In this document: positions 46,063 to 54,440 of the stretch, piece after piece
Layout of the letters: each line of letters opens with the position of its first letter
How positions within the stretch are numbered: the stretch's first letter is position 1
Origin: Paenibacillus sp. FSL R7-0204
GTDB lineage: Bacteria; Bacillota; Bacilli; Paenibacillales; Paenibacillaceae
Assembly: GCF_038002225.1 (NCBI RefSeq)
Contig: NZ_JBBOCA010000001.1
Coordinates: 7,006,001 to 7,070,000 of the forward strand
Reading direction: 5' to 3'
Length of the DNA: 64,000 nucleotides
Made by a program: the position numbers and the translations under genes
Notes under the pieces: model-generated
Told to the model about the DNA's origin: nothing
Seen by the model: the letters and a program-made list of their open reading frames with translations, nothing else
Databases searched by the model: none

Positions 46063-48387
46063 CTATTCCAGCCCCTTAAGCGATTCGATCATGTTGATCC
46101 GGGTCACCTTGCGTCTAAGCAGCAGGTTAGCCATAAGGGTAAGCGCGAACGCAACCACCACCGACATCAGGAGGCTGGCAATGCCTAATTGATCCGGGAT
46201 CTGCTGGTGAGTGCTGGATAATGCTTTTACGACCAGTGCATACACATAGCCGCAGATCGGCAGGGCGGCCATGACGGCCACTGTGGTGATTATTATATTT
46301 TCCCGGAAAATAAGCCGGTTGATCTGACTCCTGTAATAGCCTAATACCTTGAGCGTCGCCAGCTCGCGGTTCCTCTCATACATATTGATCGACGAGATCG
46401 TGTAGATCGCGCCAAAGGACAGGATCACCGCGCAGACAATAAACATAATAAAGACAAAGCTGTTCTGCTGCAAAATATAACGGCCTTCCTTCTCCAGCTC
46501 CTCCTTGCCTGAGATAGCTTCCACCCTTGGATCTTTCCCGAACCCGCTCCGAATACCGGTTAGAGCTCCCGGAGAATCAGCTTCCACCAGCAGGGCGGAC
46601 GGTTTGTACACGATCCCGAAGCTTGCCAAATAGTCTGGCGTGATATAAAAGGCCGGGCTTGAATATTGTGTAGAAATACCGAGCACCTTCATCTCTACCG
46701 CCTTGTTCCCCAGCTCAGGCGCCGCAAATGCAATGTTTAGGGTATCCCCTTCCGCAATACTGTAATGGTCCGCGTATGATTTGGGCACCAATACGCCATG
46801 GTCCTCCAGATGCAGCGGATGGTCTTTGTCATCATAGAAATGAATGAGCCGGTTATCCCGCTCCGTGACGATCAGCTCCGCTTTTTCGGACTGCTGGTTC
46901 TTGTTCAGTTCAATGGGGAAGGCGGACAACGCATAATGGCTCTTGATGCCTGAAGGAAGAGGCTGCCCGGCCAAGACTTCTCCCGCTTTATAATCGACAC
47001 GAAGGTCATAGGTGTACACTTGCCGGAACTGGCCGGCTACCTTTTGCAGGGAGGCTTGGGTGCCGAAAGCGGTTATTAGCAGCACTGTACTGACCATCAC
47101 TCCGGCCGAGCTTGCCAGCACCTTAACCTTGTTCAGAAAAATATTCCGCAAAATCAGCTTGTACCTGTACGGCAGCCGTCCCCAGAGCCCCGGAATTCTC
47201 TCAATGAGTATAGGTTGTATGGATTTGGGCGGCTTGGGGCGCATGGCCCGTGACGCACTTTCCTTCAACAGGCTTCTTCCGCTGAAATAACAAGCGAACA
47301 TCCCGAACAGGCTGGAGACGAGCATGGGCGGAAAGATCAATCCAACCGACAGGTCAAATTGTATGCCCGGCAGAGTGAAGGACCTGGCATTCGATACCGC
47401 GATAAGGGGCACAAATACAGCCGCAGACAGGATATATCCCAGAATCGAACCTGCTACGCCAACCAGCACGGGATAGCCCATATAATGAAGCATGATGCTG
47501 CTCCGGCTCACACCGAGTGCCTTCATGATGCCCACCTGATTCCGCTGGGAATCAATTATTCTGGACATGGCCAGGAATAAGATAATCGCTTCGATCAGGA
47601 AGAGCACCAGCGGAATGACCTTGCTCATTAACCCGTTATTATGGAGCGTAGCCTTCAGGCGCGAATAGCTGAATGAGCGTTCCTTGCTCTCTTGGCCCAG
47701 ATATTGCAGCCCTTGGGATTTCTCTTCTATAGACTTGCCGATTTGATCCACATCGTAGCCTTCCTTGGCATCTACCAGCAGTTCATTATAGACCAAAGCG
47801 CCTGCAACCTCAGGGATAGAGGCCTCGCTGACGTAAGCAACGCCCTCATGCTTATGATCCTGTGTTTCATTCTTTTTGGCGTGCTCCACATTCTCCCCTA
47901 AGCCGCTGATCCTGAAGGTCAGTTCTTGGTCTTGAACGCGGACCGTCACGTGATCCCCAACCCCGTAGTCATGCTCGGCGGCATAACGGGAATCCAGTAC
48001 AATCTCGTTGGCCCCGGACGGAAGTCCTCCCTCCAGCATCGCCAGCGTGTTGATTTCATTATTCACAGGGATGGAGTGAATCCTAAGTGTAGAACGGTAA
48101 CCGTCAAATGTCTCTGTGGCATTGAAGGTATACCGCCCTTCCAGCTTACGGATGCCCTCCACTTGGCTGAGCGGCGCGATCCTCTCCGGCGGGAGCTTGG
48201 TGTAATAGAGATTCAAATCGCTTAATGCGTGTTCTGCAAAATAAGCCTTGGTATAATCATTCAAATGATTGCTTAAGGTCGCCAGCCCTGTATAGAAAAA
48301 AGCACCTACTGCGACAATCAGCACGAAGGAGAAAAACTGGCCGGGCGACTGCCTGATATCCCGGAACAGCTTGAATAGAAGCTTCAT
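46063..48387 (-). CDS. FtsX-like ABC permease, MacB-type
   Basis: The 774-residue permease has a first transmembrane helix near residues 17-40, a large extracytoplasmic MacB-PCD-like domain (~45-240), three helices in the middle (FtsX domain 1, ~255-380), a second outside domain (~430-650) and a final FtsX domain (AVILSFGAIYTISSINMYER; ITTVAVMAALPICGYVYALV). Such proteins move lipids, lipoproteins or antimicrobial peptides. I start at ATG 48387, one base after the ATP-binding gene's stop (TGAGATG); the frame is open farther but overlaps it. Confidence 0.9.
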   Translation of the reverse strand: MKLLFKLFRDIRQSPGQFFSFVLIVAVGAFFYTGLATLSNHLNDYTKAYFAEHALSDLNLYYTKLPPERIAPLSQVEGIRKLEGRYTFNATETFDGYRSTLRIHSIPVNNEINTLAMLEGGLPSGANEIVLDSRYAAEHDYGVGDHVTVRVQDQELTFRISGLGENVEHAKKNETQDHKHEGVAYVSEASIPEVAGALVYNELLVDAKEGYDVDQIGKSIEEKSQGLQYLGQESKERSFSYSRLKATLHNNGLMSKVIPLVLFLIEAIILFLAMSRIIDSQRNQVGIMKALGVSRSSIMLHYMGYPVLVGVAGSILGYILSAAVFVPLIAVSNARSFTLPGIQFDLSVGLIFPPMLVSSLFGMFACYFSGRSLLKESASRAMRPKPPKSIQPILIERIPGLWGRLPYRYKLILRNIFLNKVKVLASSAGVMVSTVLLITAFGTQASLQKVAGQFRQVYTYDLRVDYKAGEVLAGQPLPSGIKSHYALSAFPIELNKNQQSEKAELIVTERDNRLIHFYDDKDHPLHLEDHGVLVPKSYADHYSIAEGDTLNIAFAAPELGNKAVEMKVLGISTQYSSPAFYITPDYLASFGIVYKPSALLVEADSPGALTGIRSGFGKDPRVEAISGKEELEKEGRYILQQNSFVFIMFIVCAVILSFGAIYTISSINMYERNRELATLKVLGYYRSQINRLIFRENIIITTVAVMAALPICGYVYALVVKALSSTHQQIPDQLGIASLLMSVVVAFALTLMANLLLRRKVTRINMIESLKGLE

Positions 48388-48388
48388 C

Positions 48389-49105
48389 TCACCACTCAAT
48401 CCCTTCAGCACTTTGTCTGTGTTCATTCATCGTAATACTTTCAATTCTGCCGCTCTTCACTTTAATGATCTTGTCCGCCATCTGGGCAATCGCCGAATTA
48501 TGCGTGACCAGCACGACGCATTTGTGCGTCTCCCTGTTCAAGTCCTCCAGAAGCTTCAATACGGCTTTGCCCGTCACATAATCAAGTGCCCCGGTGGGTT
48601 CATCACAGAGCAGAAGCAGCGGATTCTTGGCAACGGCTCTGGCGATCGCCACCCGCTGCTGCTCGCCCCCGGATAGCTGGGACGGGAAGTTCCGGTTCCG
48701 GCTGCTTAACCCCACCTTATGCAGTACCTCCTTGGCATCCAGATGATCCTTGCACACCTCAGCAGCAAATTCGACATTCTCCAGTGCATTCAAGTTGGGG
48801 ATAAGGTTGTAGAACTGGAACACAAAGCCAACCTTCTCCCCGCGGTAGCGGGTCAATTTCTTCTCGCTGTATTTCGTGATGTCCTGGCCACCCACAAGAA
48901 CTTGGCCTGATGTAGCCGCATCCATGCCTCCCAGAATGTTAAGAATAGTGCTTTTACCTGCTCCGCTTGCTCCTAGTACAACGACGAACTCCCCTTCGGA
49001 TATGGAGAAGTCTACGCCGTCAAGCGCCCGGATGGTCACCTCCCCAACTTGATACTCTTTGGCTACATCCTTGAACTCAATCAGCTTATTCACTGCTGCT
49101 TCCAT
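48389..49105 (-). CDS. ABC transporter ATP-binding protein (MacB/LolD class)
   Basis: The 238-residue ATPase contains Walker [19 protein letters not shown] near residue 39, Q-loop [12 protein letters not shown], signature [14 protein letters not shown] near 140 and Walker [13 protein letters not shown] near 160, followed by the His switch VLVTHN. The ACRI-type end and adjacent FtsX permease place it in the MacB/LolD family. Partner of the next gene. Confidence 0.95.
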   Translation of the reverse strand: MEAAVNKLIEFKDVAKEYQVGEVTIRALDGVDFSISEGEFVVVLGASGAGKSTILNILGGMDAATSGQVLVGGQDITKYSEKKLTRYRGEKVGFVFQFYNLIPNLNALENVEFAAEVCKDHLDAKEVLHKVGLSSRNRNFPSQLSGGEQQRVAIARAVAKNPLLLLCDEPTGALDYVTGKAVLKLLEDLNRETHKCVVLVTHNSAIAQMADKIIKVKSGRIESITMNEHRQSAEGIEW

Positions 49106-49192
49106 CCCCTCTGCTTCTCTGAAAGGTCTACAACCGCATGACTGGGGCTGTTATTTACGCCTTCAGTATGTTAGAGGACGAATGGTGAAGCC

Positions 49193-49561
49193 ATGACCAT
49201 CACTTTTGACGATAATCTACCGATATTCCAGCAAGTCGCCCATATCATTGAGGATGATATTCTGAACGGCACGTTTCAGGTGGACGAGCAGATTCTTTCG
49301 GTTGTCCAGTTCTCCCAGCTGTTTCAGATTAATCCGGCCACTGTGGTTAAGGGGATTGGCTTATTGGTTAATGAGGAGATCCTGTACAAAAAAAGAGGGC
49401 TGGGCATGTTTGTCGCGGCCGATGACAAAGAGAAAATTCACTTGAAACGAAGAGAGCGGTTTACGAAAGAGCTCTTGTCCGATCTGCTGAACGAAGCCGA
49501 CAAGCTTGGGCTGACCACCGGAGATATCATTGACATGATCACACAACTGAGAAAGGACTGA
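49193..49561 (+). CDS. GntR-family regulator, YtrA subfamily
   Basis: The 122-residue short GntR protein has the winged HTH (PIFQQVAHIIEDDILNGTF then QVDEQILSVVQFSQLFQINP ATVVKGIGLL) followed by a short dimerisation helix, as in YtrA. Such regulators repress their own ABC operon and respond to cell-envelope antibiotics or choline-type signals. Here it is divergent from the FtsX system and first gene of the ABC pair below; it starts ATG 49193 with a weak site. Confidence 0.93.
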   Translation: MTITFDDNLPIFQQVAHIIEDDILNGTFQVDEQILSVVQFSQLFQINPATVVKGIGLLVNEEILYKKRGLGMFVAADDKEKIHLKRRERFTKELLSDLLNEADKLGLTTGDIIDMITQLRKD

Positions 49562-49566
49562 AATCC

Positions 49567-50436
49567 GTGAGTATAGCATTAGCTTGCGGCCATCTGACCA
49601 AATCCTTCGGCTCTGCTCCGGCTCTGCGGGCGCTGGATCTACAGCTGGAGGAAGGCGTCATTTACGCATTGCTCGGGCGAAACGGTGCCGGCAAAACCAC
49701 TTTACTGAATACCATTGCGGGTGGAATTGCGGCAGATTCCGGTACGATTGAGGTTGGCGGGAGGCGGCTGCGCAGGGGAGAATTGCCGAAGGACTTGTGC
49801 TATGTGCGCGATCACTACCAGCACTTCGGGGGAGCGAGAGTCATCGAAGCTTTGCAGATCGCCGCAGCTTTTTATCCCAGATGGGATGGGTCTTATGCCC
49901 GCGAACTGCTTGACCTTTTTCTAATTGATAAGGACCAGAAGATCCGGCAGCTCTCCAGCGGTAACCAGTCGCTGCTCCAGAATGTAATCGGACTGGCCAG
50001 CCGGGCGCAGTTAACCTTATACGACGAGCCTGTGCTACGCCTTGATGTGTTGATGAGGGAACTGTTCTACAAGGCACTTATGGAGGATTACGCCAATTAT
50101 CCGCGCACGATTCTGCTGTCCACGCATTTGATCGATGAGATCGCACCGGTCGCTGAGAGAATGATTATCCTTGAGTCAGGCTCCCTCCTGCTTCAGGATG
50201 ATATGGAGCAATGCCGCCAGTCGGCTTATCTGATCCGGGGACATTCGGAGGCTGTAGCTTCTTATACATCCGGCAAACGGGTAATCTACCGCGAGGACTA
50301 TGGAAGAGGTACGCTGGCCGCTCTTTACGAGAAGCTGAGTGACAAGGATAAACGGTTAGCCCGTGAGCAGGACATATCGCTTGAAGCGCTGAGTCTGCAA
50401 AAGCTATTCCTGTATTTGATCGAGGGAGGTCTCTAG
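49567..50436 (+). CDS. ABC transporter ATP-binding protein, YtrB-like
   Basis: The 289-residue protein has Walker A LLGRNGAGKTTLLNTIAGG near residue 38, a signature RQLSSGNQSLLQNVIGL near 131 (LSSGN in place of LSGGQ) and Walker B LTLYDEPVLRLD near 155, where the usual D-E-P-x-x-G-L-D is D-E-P-V-L-R-L-D. GTG 49567 starts it, 6 nt after the regulator stop. Its partner permease follows by 1 nt. Confidence 0.9.
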   Translation: MSIALACGHLTKSFGSAPALRALDLQLEEGVIYALLGRNGAGKTTLLNTIAGGIAADSGTIEVGGRRLRRGELPKDLCYVRDHYQHFGGARVIEALQIAAAFYPRWDGSYARELLDLFLIDKDQKIRQLSSGNQSLLQNVIGLASRAQLTLYDEPVLRLDVLMRELFYKALMEDYANYPRTILLSTHLIDEIAPVAERMIILESGSLLLQDDMEQCRQSAYLIRGHSEAVASYTSGKRVIYREDYGRGTLAALYEKLSDKDKRLAREQDISLEALSLQKLFLYLIEGGL

Positions 50437-50437
50437 A

Positions 50438-51121
50438 TTGAGTGCGTTGACCGTTCATTTAAAAGCAACCTACAGACAGCTTAAACTATATATCTGGCTG
50501 GTTCCGATGATTATTGTGCTTGGCCGGACGACAGAGCTTATGATTACCCTCCTGACAGACACGATGGGTGCCTCCCGTCTATCCGAGAGCAATATGCTTA
50601 TTCTTCTATTGCCATTGTTCGCCGTCACGCTGCCGCTGAGCTATTACAAACGAATTGTTCATTTGGGCGCCAGCCGGGTGCAATATTATAGGGGGATGCA
50701 TGCCGTTTTTGCCGTCTGGGCGGCAGCCGTCGCCTTGGTGAACTCCCTATGGCTCGCCTTGCAGGTCCATGTTTTTCACAATTATGATAACGCCATTGAT
50801 CTGATCGCCGCCTTTCATTGGAACGACTATGGCTTTGCCGGTTCTTTTCTGTATCAAACAGCCTTTTACCTGATGGTAATGGCTTTGCTGAGTATGCTGG
50901 TCTCGGGATTCTTCACCCCCGCAGGCTGGCTGCTGTCTATACTGATTGTTGCGGCCATTCCGGTTGGAACAGCAATCCCTGAGCTCCGGGTTCACGTGGC
51001 CTCCTTCTTCCGCACCTTGCTGCTGAGCGATTCTCTGTTACTTGGCACCGGGTTCAACCTGCTGCTTTATCTAGTTTTCGCGGCTGGCGGCTGGCTGTTT
51101 ACGAGAAGACGGATACATTGA
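50438..51121 (+). CDS. ABC transporter membrane subunit, YtrC/D-like
   Basis: The 227-residue hydrophobic protein has about six helices (KLYIWLVPMIIVLGR; ESNMLILLLPLFAVTLPLSY; ALLSMLVSGFFTPAGWLLSI) and no motif beyond that of ABC-2-type permeases. TTG 50438 is chosen: GGGAGGT lies 7 nt upstream, overlapping the ATPase end. It completes the GntR-ATPase-permease operon. Confidence 0.8.
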   Translation: MSALTVHLKATYRQLKLYIWLVPMIIVLGRTTELMITLLTDTMGASRLSESNMLILLLPLFAVTLPLSYYKRIVHLGASRVQYYRGMHAVFAVWAAAVALVNSLWLALQVHVFHNYDNAIDLIAAFHWNDYGFAGSFLYQTAFYLMVMALLSMLVSGFFTPAGWLLSILIVAAIPVGTAIPELRVHVASFFRTLLLSDSLLLGTGFNLLLYLVFAAGGWLFTRRRIH

Positions 51122-51206
51122 TGATTGAACCGGGTCCGATCCTATTGACACCCCCAAGATTTCAATGATAAGCTTCGGCTATAAAATTTGAGGAGGATGG
51201 CAGCCG

Positions 51207-51227
51207 ATGATTCCACGTATATGGTAA
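51207..51227 (+). promoter_or_regulatory. Leader peptide ORF (MIPRIW) of the MFS efflux gene
   Basis: A six-codon ORF ATG ATT CCA CGT ATA TGG TAA is preceded by AGGAGG at 51191-51196, 10 nt upstream, and a likely promoter (TTGACA at 51145-51150, -10 weak near 51167). Two terminators follow before the real gene. Short ORFs with a good ribosome site upstream of efflux genes act as ribosome-stalling sensors of antibiotics. Confidence 0.6.
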
Positions 51228-51231
51228 GCAC

Positions 51232-51273
51232 GCCCAACAAAAGCTGATTTCTCACCAAGTGTGGGCTTTTTTT
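51232..51273 (+). terminator. First leader hairpin (weak terminator-like)
   Basis: GCCCA (51232-51236) and TGGGC (51262-51266) pair, and seven Ts follow (51267-51273). The stem is short, but the T run is strong. It directly follows the leader stop codon. Confidence 0.5.
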
Positions 51274-51368
51274 GAGCTGCTGCTATTTACGTTAAGGACA
51301 TCGGTTGCGATCCGCTACGGCTTATTTCACTATGCCCGGTTTCGCACTGTCCCATCATGTAATTGTTG

Positions 51369-51400
51369 CAGACCCAAGCCCCTATGCGGACTTGGGTCTG
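51369..51400 (+). terminator. Attenuator terminator before MFS gene
   Basis: CAGACCCAAG (51369-51378) and CTTGGGTCTG (51391-51400) form a perfect 10-bp stem with a 12-base loop, followed by TCTTTATT. It ends 9 bp before the MFS ribosome site AGGGAGG and would stop transcription unless disrupted. Confidence 0.8.
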
Positions 51401-51425
51401 TCTTTATTAGGGAGGGTACAAACTT

Positions 51426-52646
51426 ATGAATATTCAATGGAAAAAGACGTTCGCCTTCATCTTCAGCGGGCAAATCTTCTCAATACTAACTTCTGCAATG
51501 GTTCAATTCTCCATTATCTGGCACTTGACCGCGACGACGGGTTCGGCCGCCGTGTTAATGCTTGCCGGTCTGGCCGGGTTCCTGCCGCAAGCGCTCTTAG
51601 GCCCGTTCATTGGTGTCTGGCTGGACCGGTGGAACCGTAAGCTCACCATGATCGCCGCGGACAGCGCCATTGCACTAACCAGTCTGATTCTGGGTGCTTA
51701 TTATCTATGGGGCGAGCCCAACCTATGGATTGTGTATTCCATCCTGCTCATTCGTTCGGCAGCTTCGTCCTTCCATGCCCCTTCGTTTCAGGCTGCGATT
51801 CCTCTGATTGCGCCGGAAGACCAGCTCACGCGGGTGGCAGGCTGGAACCAGCTCATCTTCTCCGCTTCCAGCGTCCTTGGACCAGCGCTTGGAATAGCGG
51901 TATACTCGGCTACTTCACTAGGAACAGTGTTACTTTTAGATGTGGCAGGTGCCTTAATCGCTAACCTTATGCTTCTGTTCGTTCAGATTCATCAACCGAA
52001 GCCGGAAATGGTAGAGACTCCTTCGTTCCGCAAGGAGTTCATTCTTGGCTGGAGAGCATTCCTGTCACACAAGCCCATTGTAACGATAACGGTTGCCATG
52101 GCGGTCTTCAGCGTTGTATTCATGCCGCTGGCGATGCTGTTTCCCTTGATGACGCTATCCCATTTCGGACGCGGCGGTTACAGTGCCAGCCTGATTGAGG
52201 CCGTATTCGGGATGGGGATGATCCTTGGCGGTGCGCTGCTGTCAGTGCTTGCCTCCAAGTGGAAGGACACCACCTACATGAGTGTGAGTCTGGTTGTGAT
52301 TGGGCTCACCTGTGTCCTGAGCGGGATGGCCGGGCGCGAGGCATTCCTTGCTTTTACCATCCTCTCGTTCCTGATGGGTGCCGCAGCACCCTTGTTCAAC
52401 GGCCCTTACATGGCGATGATCCAGAAGTCTTATGAGCCTGAGCTCCTGGGGCGCGTGCTCTCCTTCGTGACGAGTATCGGACTCTTGTCTTCTCCGGTCG
52501 GGCTTGCACTGGCGGGTCCAGTGGCCGGCCGGTTCGGCGTTCCGTTCTGGTTCTTCTGGTCGGGGATCGTTGTGGTCCTGATTGGATTATTCGTATTTGT
52601 CAGGTTCGCGGGGAAAGGTACAGACAAGCAACCTGCTAGTAAGTAA
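51426..52646 (+). CDS. MFS efflux transporter, Mef/macrolide-type
   Basis: The 406-residue transporter has twelve predicted transmembrane helices (FAFIFSGQIFSILTSAM at start) and the MFS loop motif GPFIGVWLDRWNRKLTMI near residue 58 (D-R-x-x-R-K). The N-terminus W-K-x-x-F-x-x-I-x-x-x-G-Q-x-x-S resembles MefA-type macrolide exporters. ATG 51426 has AGGGAGG upstream. The long structured 5' leader with leader peptide and terminator suggests induction by ribosome-targeting drugs. The actual drug is unknown. Confidence 0.85.
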   Translation: MNIQWKKTFAFIFSGQIFSILTSAMVQFSIIWHLTATTGSAAVLMLAGLAGFLPQALLGPFIGVWLDRWNRKLTMIAADSAIALTSLILGAYYLWGEPNLWIVYSILLIRSAASSFHAPSFQAAIPLIAPEDQLTRVAGWNQLIFSASSVLGPALGIAVYSATSLGTVLLLDVAGALIANLMLLFVQIHQPKPEMVETPSFRKEFILGWRAFLSHKPIVTITVAMAVFSVVFMPLAMLFPLMTLSHFGRGGYSASLIEAVFGMGMILGGALLSVLASKWKDTTYMSVSLVVIGLTCVLSGMAGREAFLAFTILSFLMGAAAPLFNGPYMAMIQKSYEPELLGRVLSFVTSIGLLSSPVGLALAGPVAGRFGVPFWFFWSGIVVVLIGLFVFVRFAGKGTDKQPASK

Positions 52647-52654
52647 ATGATGCT

Positions 52655-52694
52655 AAATAGACCGTCCTCCTGTAAGTGGGAAGGCGGTCTATTT
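52655..52694. repeat. AAATAGACCG hairpin family, copy 2
   Basis: Arms AAATAGACCG (52655-52664) and CGGTCTATTT (52685-52694) are perfectly complementary. The copy lies 8 bp after the MFS stop and between convergent genes, where it can serve as a terminator. Confidence 0.75.
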
Positions 52695-52743
52695 GCCTTA
52701 CATCAGCGCTATTCGCCCGAACTGCCGCAGGACTTCACCAAGT

Positions 52744-53574
52744 TTATCTATCTGCAAAGCGCTTCAACCGTCTAGATCTGAGCCATAAGCCGAATCCGAT
52801 GAACAGAATCGTTGTAAACACGCCGGTCGTCGGGCTAAACCACAGTTCGCCTGCCGGCGTGAAGGTAATGATCCCCGCAACCGATACCAGCAAAGTAGGC
52901 ACTCCATCCTCCACTGCGTGCATGAGTACACACGGCCACACCGATTGTGTAAGACGATAGATTTCAACATACATGATGGACCAAGCAACCATCAGCACAC
53001 ATCCTATGATGACATAGCCCCATCTCGTGGTTGTCCCGAAGTAAGTATCCGGCAGGAAAACCAGATAATAAGCCGTATGCCACAGCGCCCAGACCAGACC
53101 GGACACAAGATAGATCATCCAGTCATTCAGCTTCAACGCGATCAGCTTCGGAGTCAGGTAGCCGCGCCAGGCGAATTCCTCGAAGATGTTCTTAACAAAG
53201 CTGCCAGCGAGCGATATCCCAACCAATGACAGAATCGTATGTAGTTCGACCTCTGAAGCGTTGGCGCTATTAAATAGCAGAGCAAGCCCCACCACAATAA
53301 CCATGATTACCGGATAGACGGCAAAGGCTGCACCGTACCACTTCCTATTTTCTCTAAAATTGAACCTTACGCCAATATCCTTCCAATCACGGTTCACCAG
53401 CCGCAGTACGAGCATGGCGATCATCGGCAATATCAGCCATACGCCCATTCCCAGCGAATTCCCTTCCGGCTGATCCGGCAGCTTCGTATCCACCCATACC
53501 CCAATCCAGCCGCTGGCCAGCACAATAACGATGAACAATAGAAGACTAAGCTTATTTGTTCTACCTGCTGTCAT
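52744..53574 (-). CDS. CPBP-family intramembrane metalloprotease
   Basis: The 276-residue membrane protein has about eight helices. The family signature EEFAWRGYL (Glu-Glu ... Arg) is near residue 150, WALWHTAYY (His motif) near 182 and VLMHAVEDG near 235, together the three CAAX-protease motifs. In Firmicutes such proteins often give immunity to, or process, peptides. ATG 53574 with GGAGGGGA upstream is used. It follows the TetR gene by 19 nt in one operon. Confidence 0.9.
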   Translation of the reverse strand: MTAGRTNKLSLLLFIVIVLASGWIGVWVDTKLPDQPEGNSLGMGVWLILPMIAMLVLRLVNRDWKDIGVRFNFRENRKWYGAAFAVYPVIMVIVVGLALLFNSANASEVELHTILSLVGISLAGSFVKNIFEEFAWRGYLTPKLIALKLNDWMIYLVSGLVWALWHTAYYLVFLPDTYFGTTTRWGYVIIGCVLMVAWSIMYVEIYRLTQSVWPCVLMHAVEDGVPTLLVSVAGIITFTPAGELWFSPTTGVFTTILFIGFGLWLRSRRLKRFADR

Positions 53575-53593
53575 ATGATCATCCCCTCCGGGT

Positions 53594-54166
53594 TCAAGAT
53601 TTCTCCGAGCTACGCTTCGCTGTGCTGATGACATCCTCTGCCGCGCTGTTCAATAGCTGAATCATCTGTTCCTCCGTATAATCGTCCGGCAGCAATTCGT
53701 TCGCAACCATTACACTCATCCCGACCTGGAACATCTTCATCTTGAGCAAAATCATCCTCAGTTCATCATCGGTTAATCCATTCAGATCCGGGTCCGTTCG
53801 CATCATCTGAATGAACCCTTGCGTCTCTGCCTCATTGTGTTTCACCTGACCGTCCTTCTTCATCACCAGATCCCGGAACAGCACCGGATACTCCCTGGCA
53901 AAACGGATGCTGGCCACCCCGATATCGTGGAACGGATGCCCGGAGTTCTGCTCCAGCAGAATCTGTCTGCTCACCGTAAGCGTTCTCTGATACACTTCCT
54001 CCACCAGTTCACCAGCCTCTTCGAAATTGACATAGATGGGGGCGATGGAGCCTCCCAGCTTCTCCGCCACCTTGCGGATGGTCACGGCATCTAATCCTTC
54101 AGTCCTCGCAATCTCAAACGCCGCATCGATGATTTGTTCTTTGGTGTACTTTTTTTTGGGTGCCAC
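53594..54166 (-). CDS. TetR-family regulator
   Basis: The 190-residue protein has the N-terminal HTH (YTKEQIIDAAFEIARTEG, then LDAVTIRKVAEKLGGSIAPI YVNF) and a ligand-binding helical C-terminus. I start at GTG 54166 (V-A-P-K-K-K) since AGGAGGAAG lies 6 nt before it; the in-frame ATG at 54199 lacks a site. It probably controls itself, the downstream protease gene and possibly the divergent LRR gene, whose promoter region has a TGATATATATCA palindrome. Confidence 0.92.
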   Translation of the reverse strand: MAPKKKYTKEQIIDAAFEIARTEGLDAVTIRKVAEKLGGSIAPIYVNFEEAGELVEEVYQRTLTVSRQILLEQNSGHPFHDIGVASIRFAREYPVLFRDLVMKKDGQVKHNEAETQGFIQMMRTDPDLNGLTDDELRMILLKMKMFQVGMSVMVANELLPDDYTEEQMIQLLNSAAEDVISTAKRSSEKS

Positions 54167-54205
54167 GGGCTTCCTCCTGAAATAGAGCATTAAATGCATA
54201 ACTAA

Positions 54206-54217
54206 TGATATATATCA
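54206..54217. promoter_or_regulatory. Palindromic TetR operator candidate
   Basis: TGATATATATCA is a perfect 12-bp palindrome, followed by a similar GATGATATATATA at 54218-54230. It lies 40 bp upstream of the TetR start, where it would overlap the promoter. AT-rich sequence alone could produce such a palindrome. Confidence 0.4.
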
Positions 54218-54440
54218 GATGATATATATAAAACGTCCCAGGTGTCAACCTAATCTTAACGGCTTGATTCTCCTTTTTAACAACTGTTGTGTTCTGAGCA
54301 TTTATTCATATAGAATCAAATTATCAGCTTCTCTCCAGAGAATAATGGAACAAATCAGCGTAACTCACGTAAATTCCGATAAGTTAATTCAAGTGATACC
54401 GGCGCAATTTCATCATCACATCATGAAGGAGGCGGAGCCC

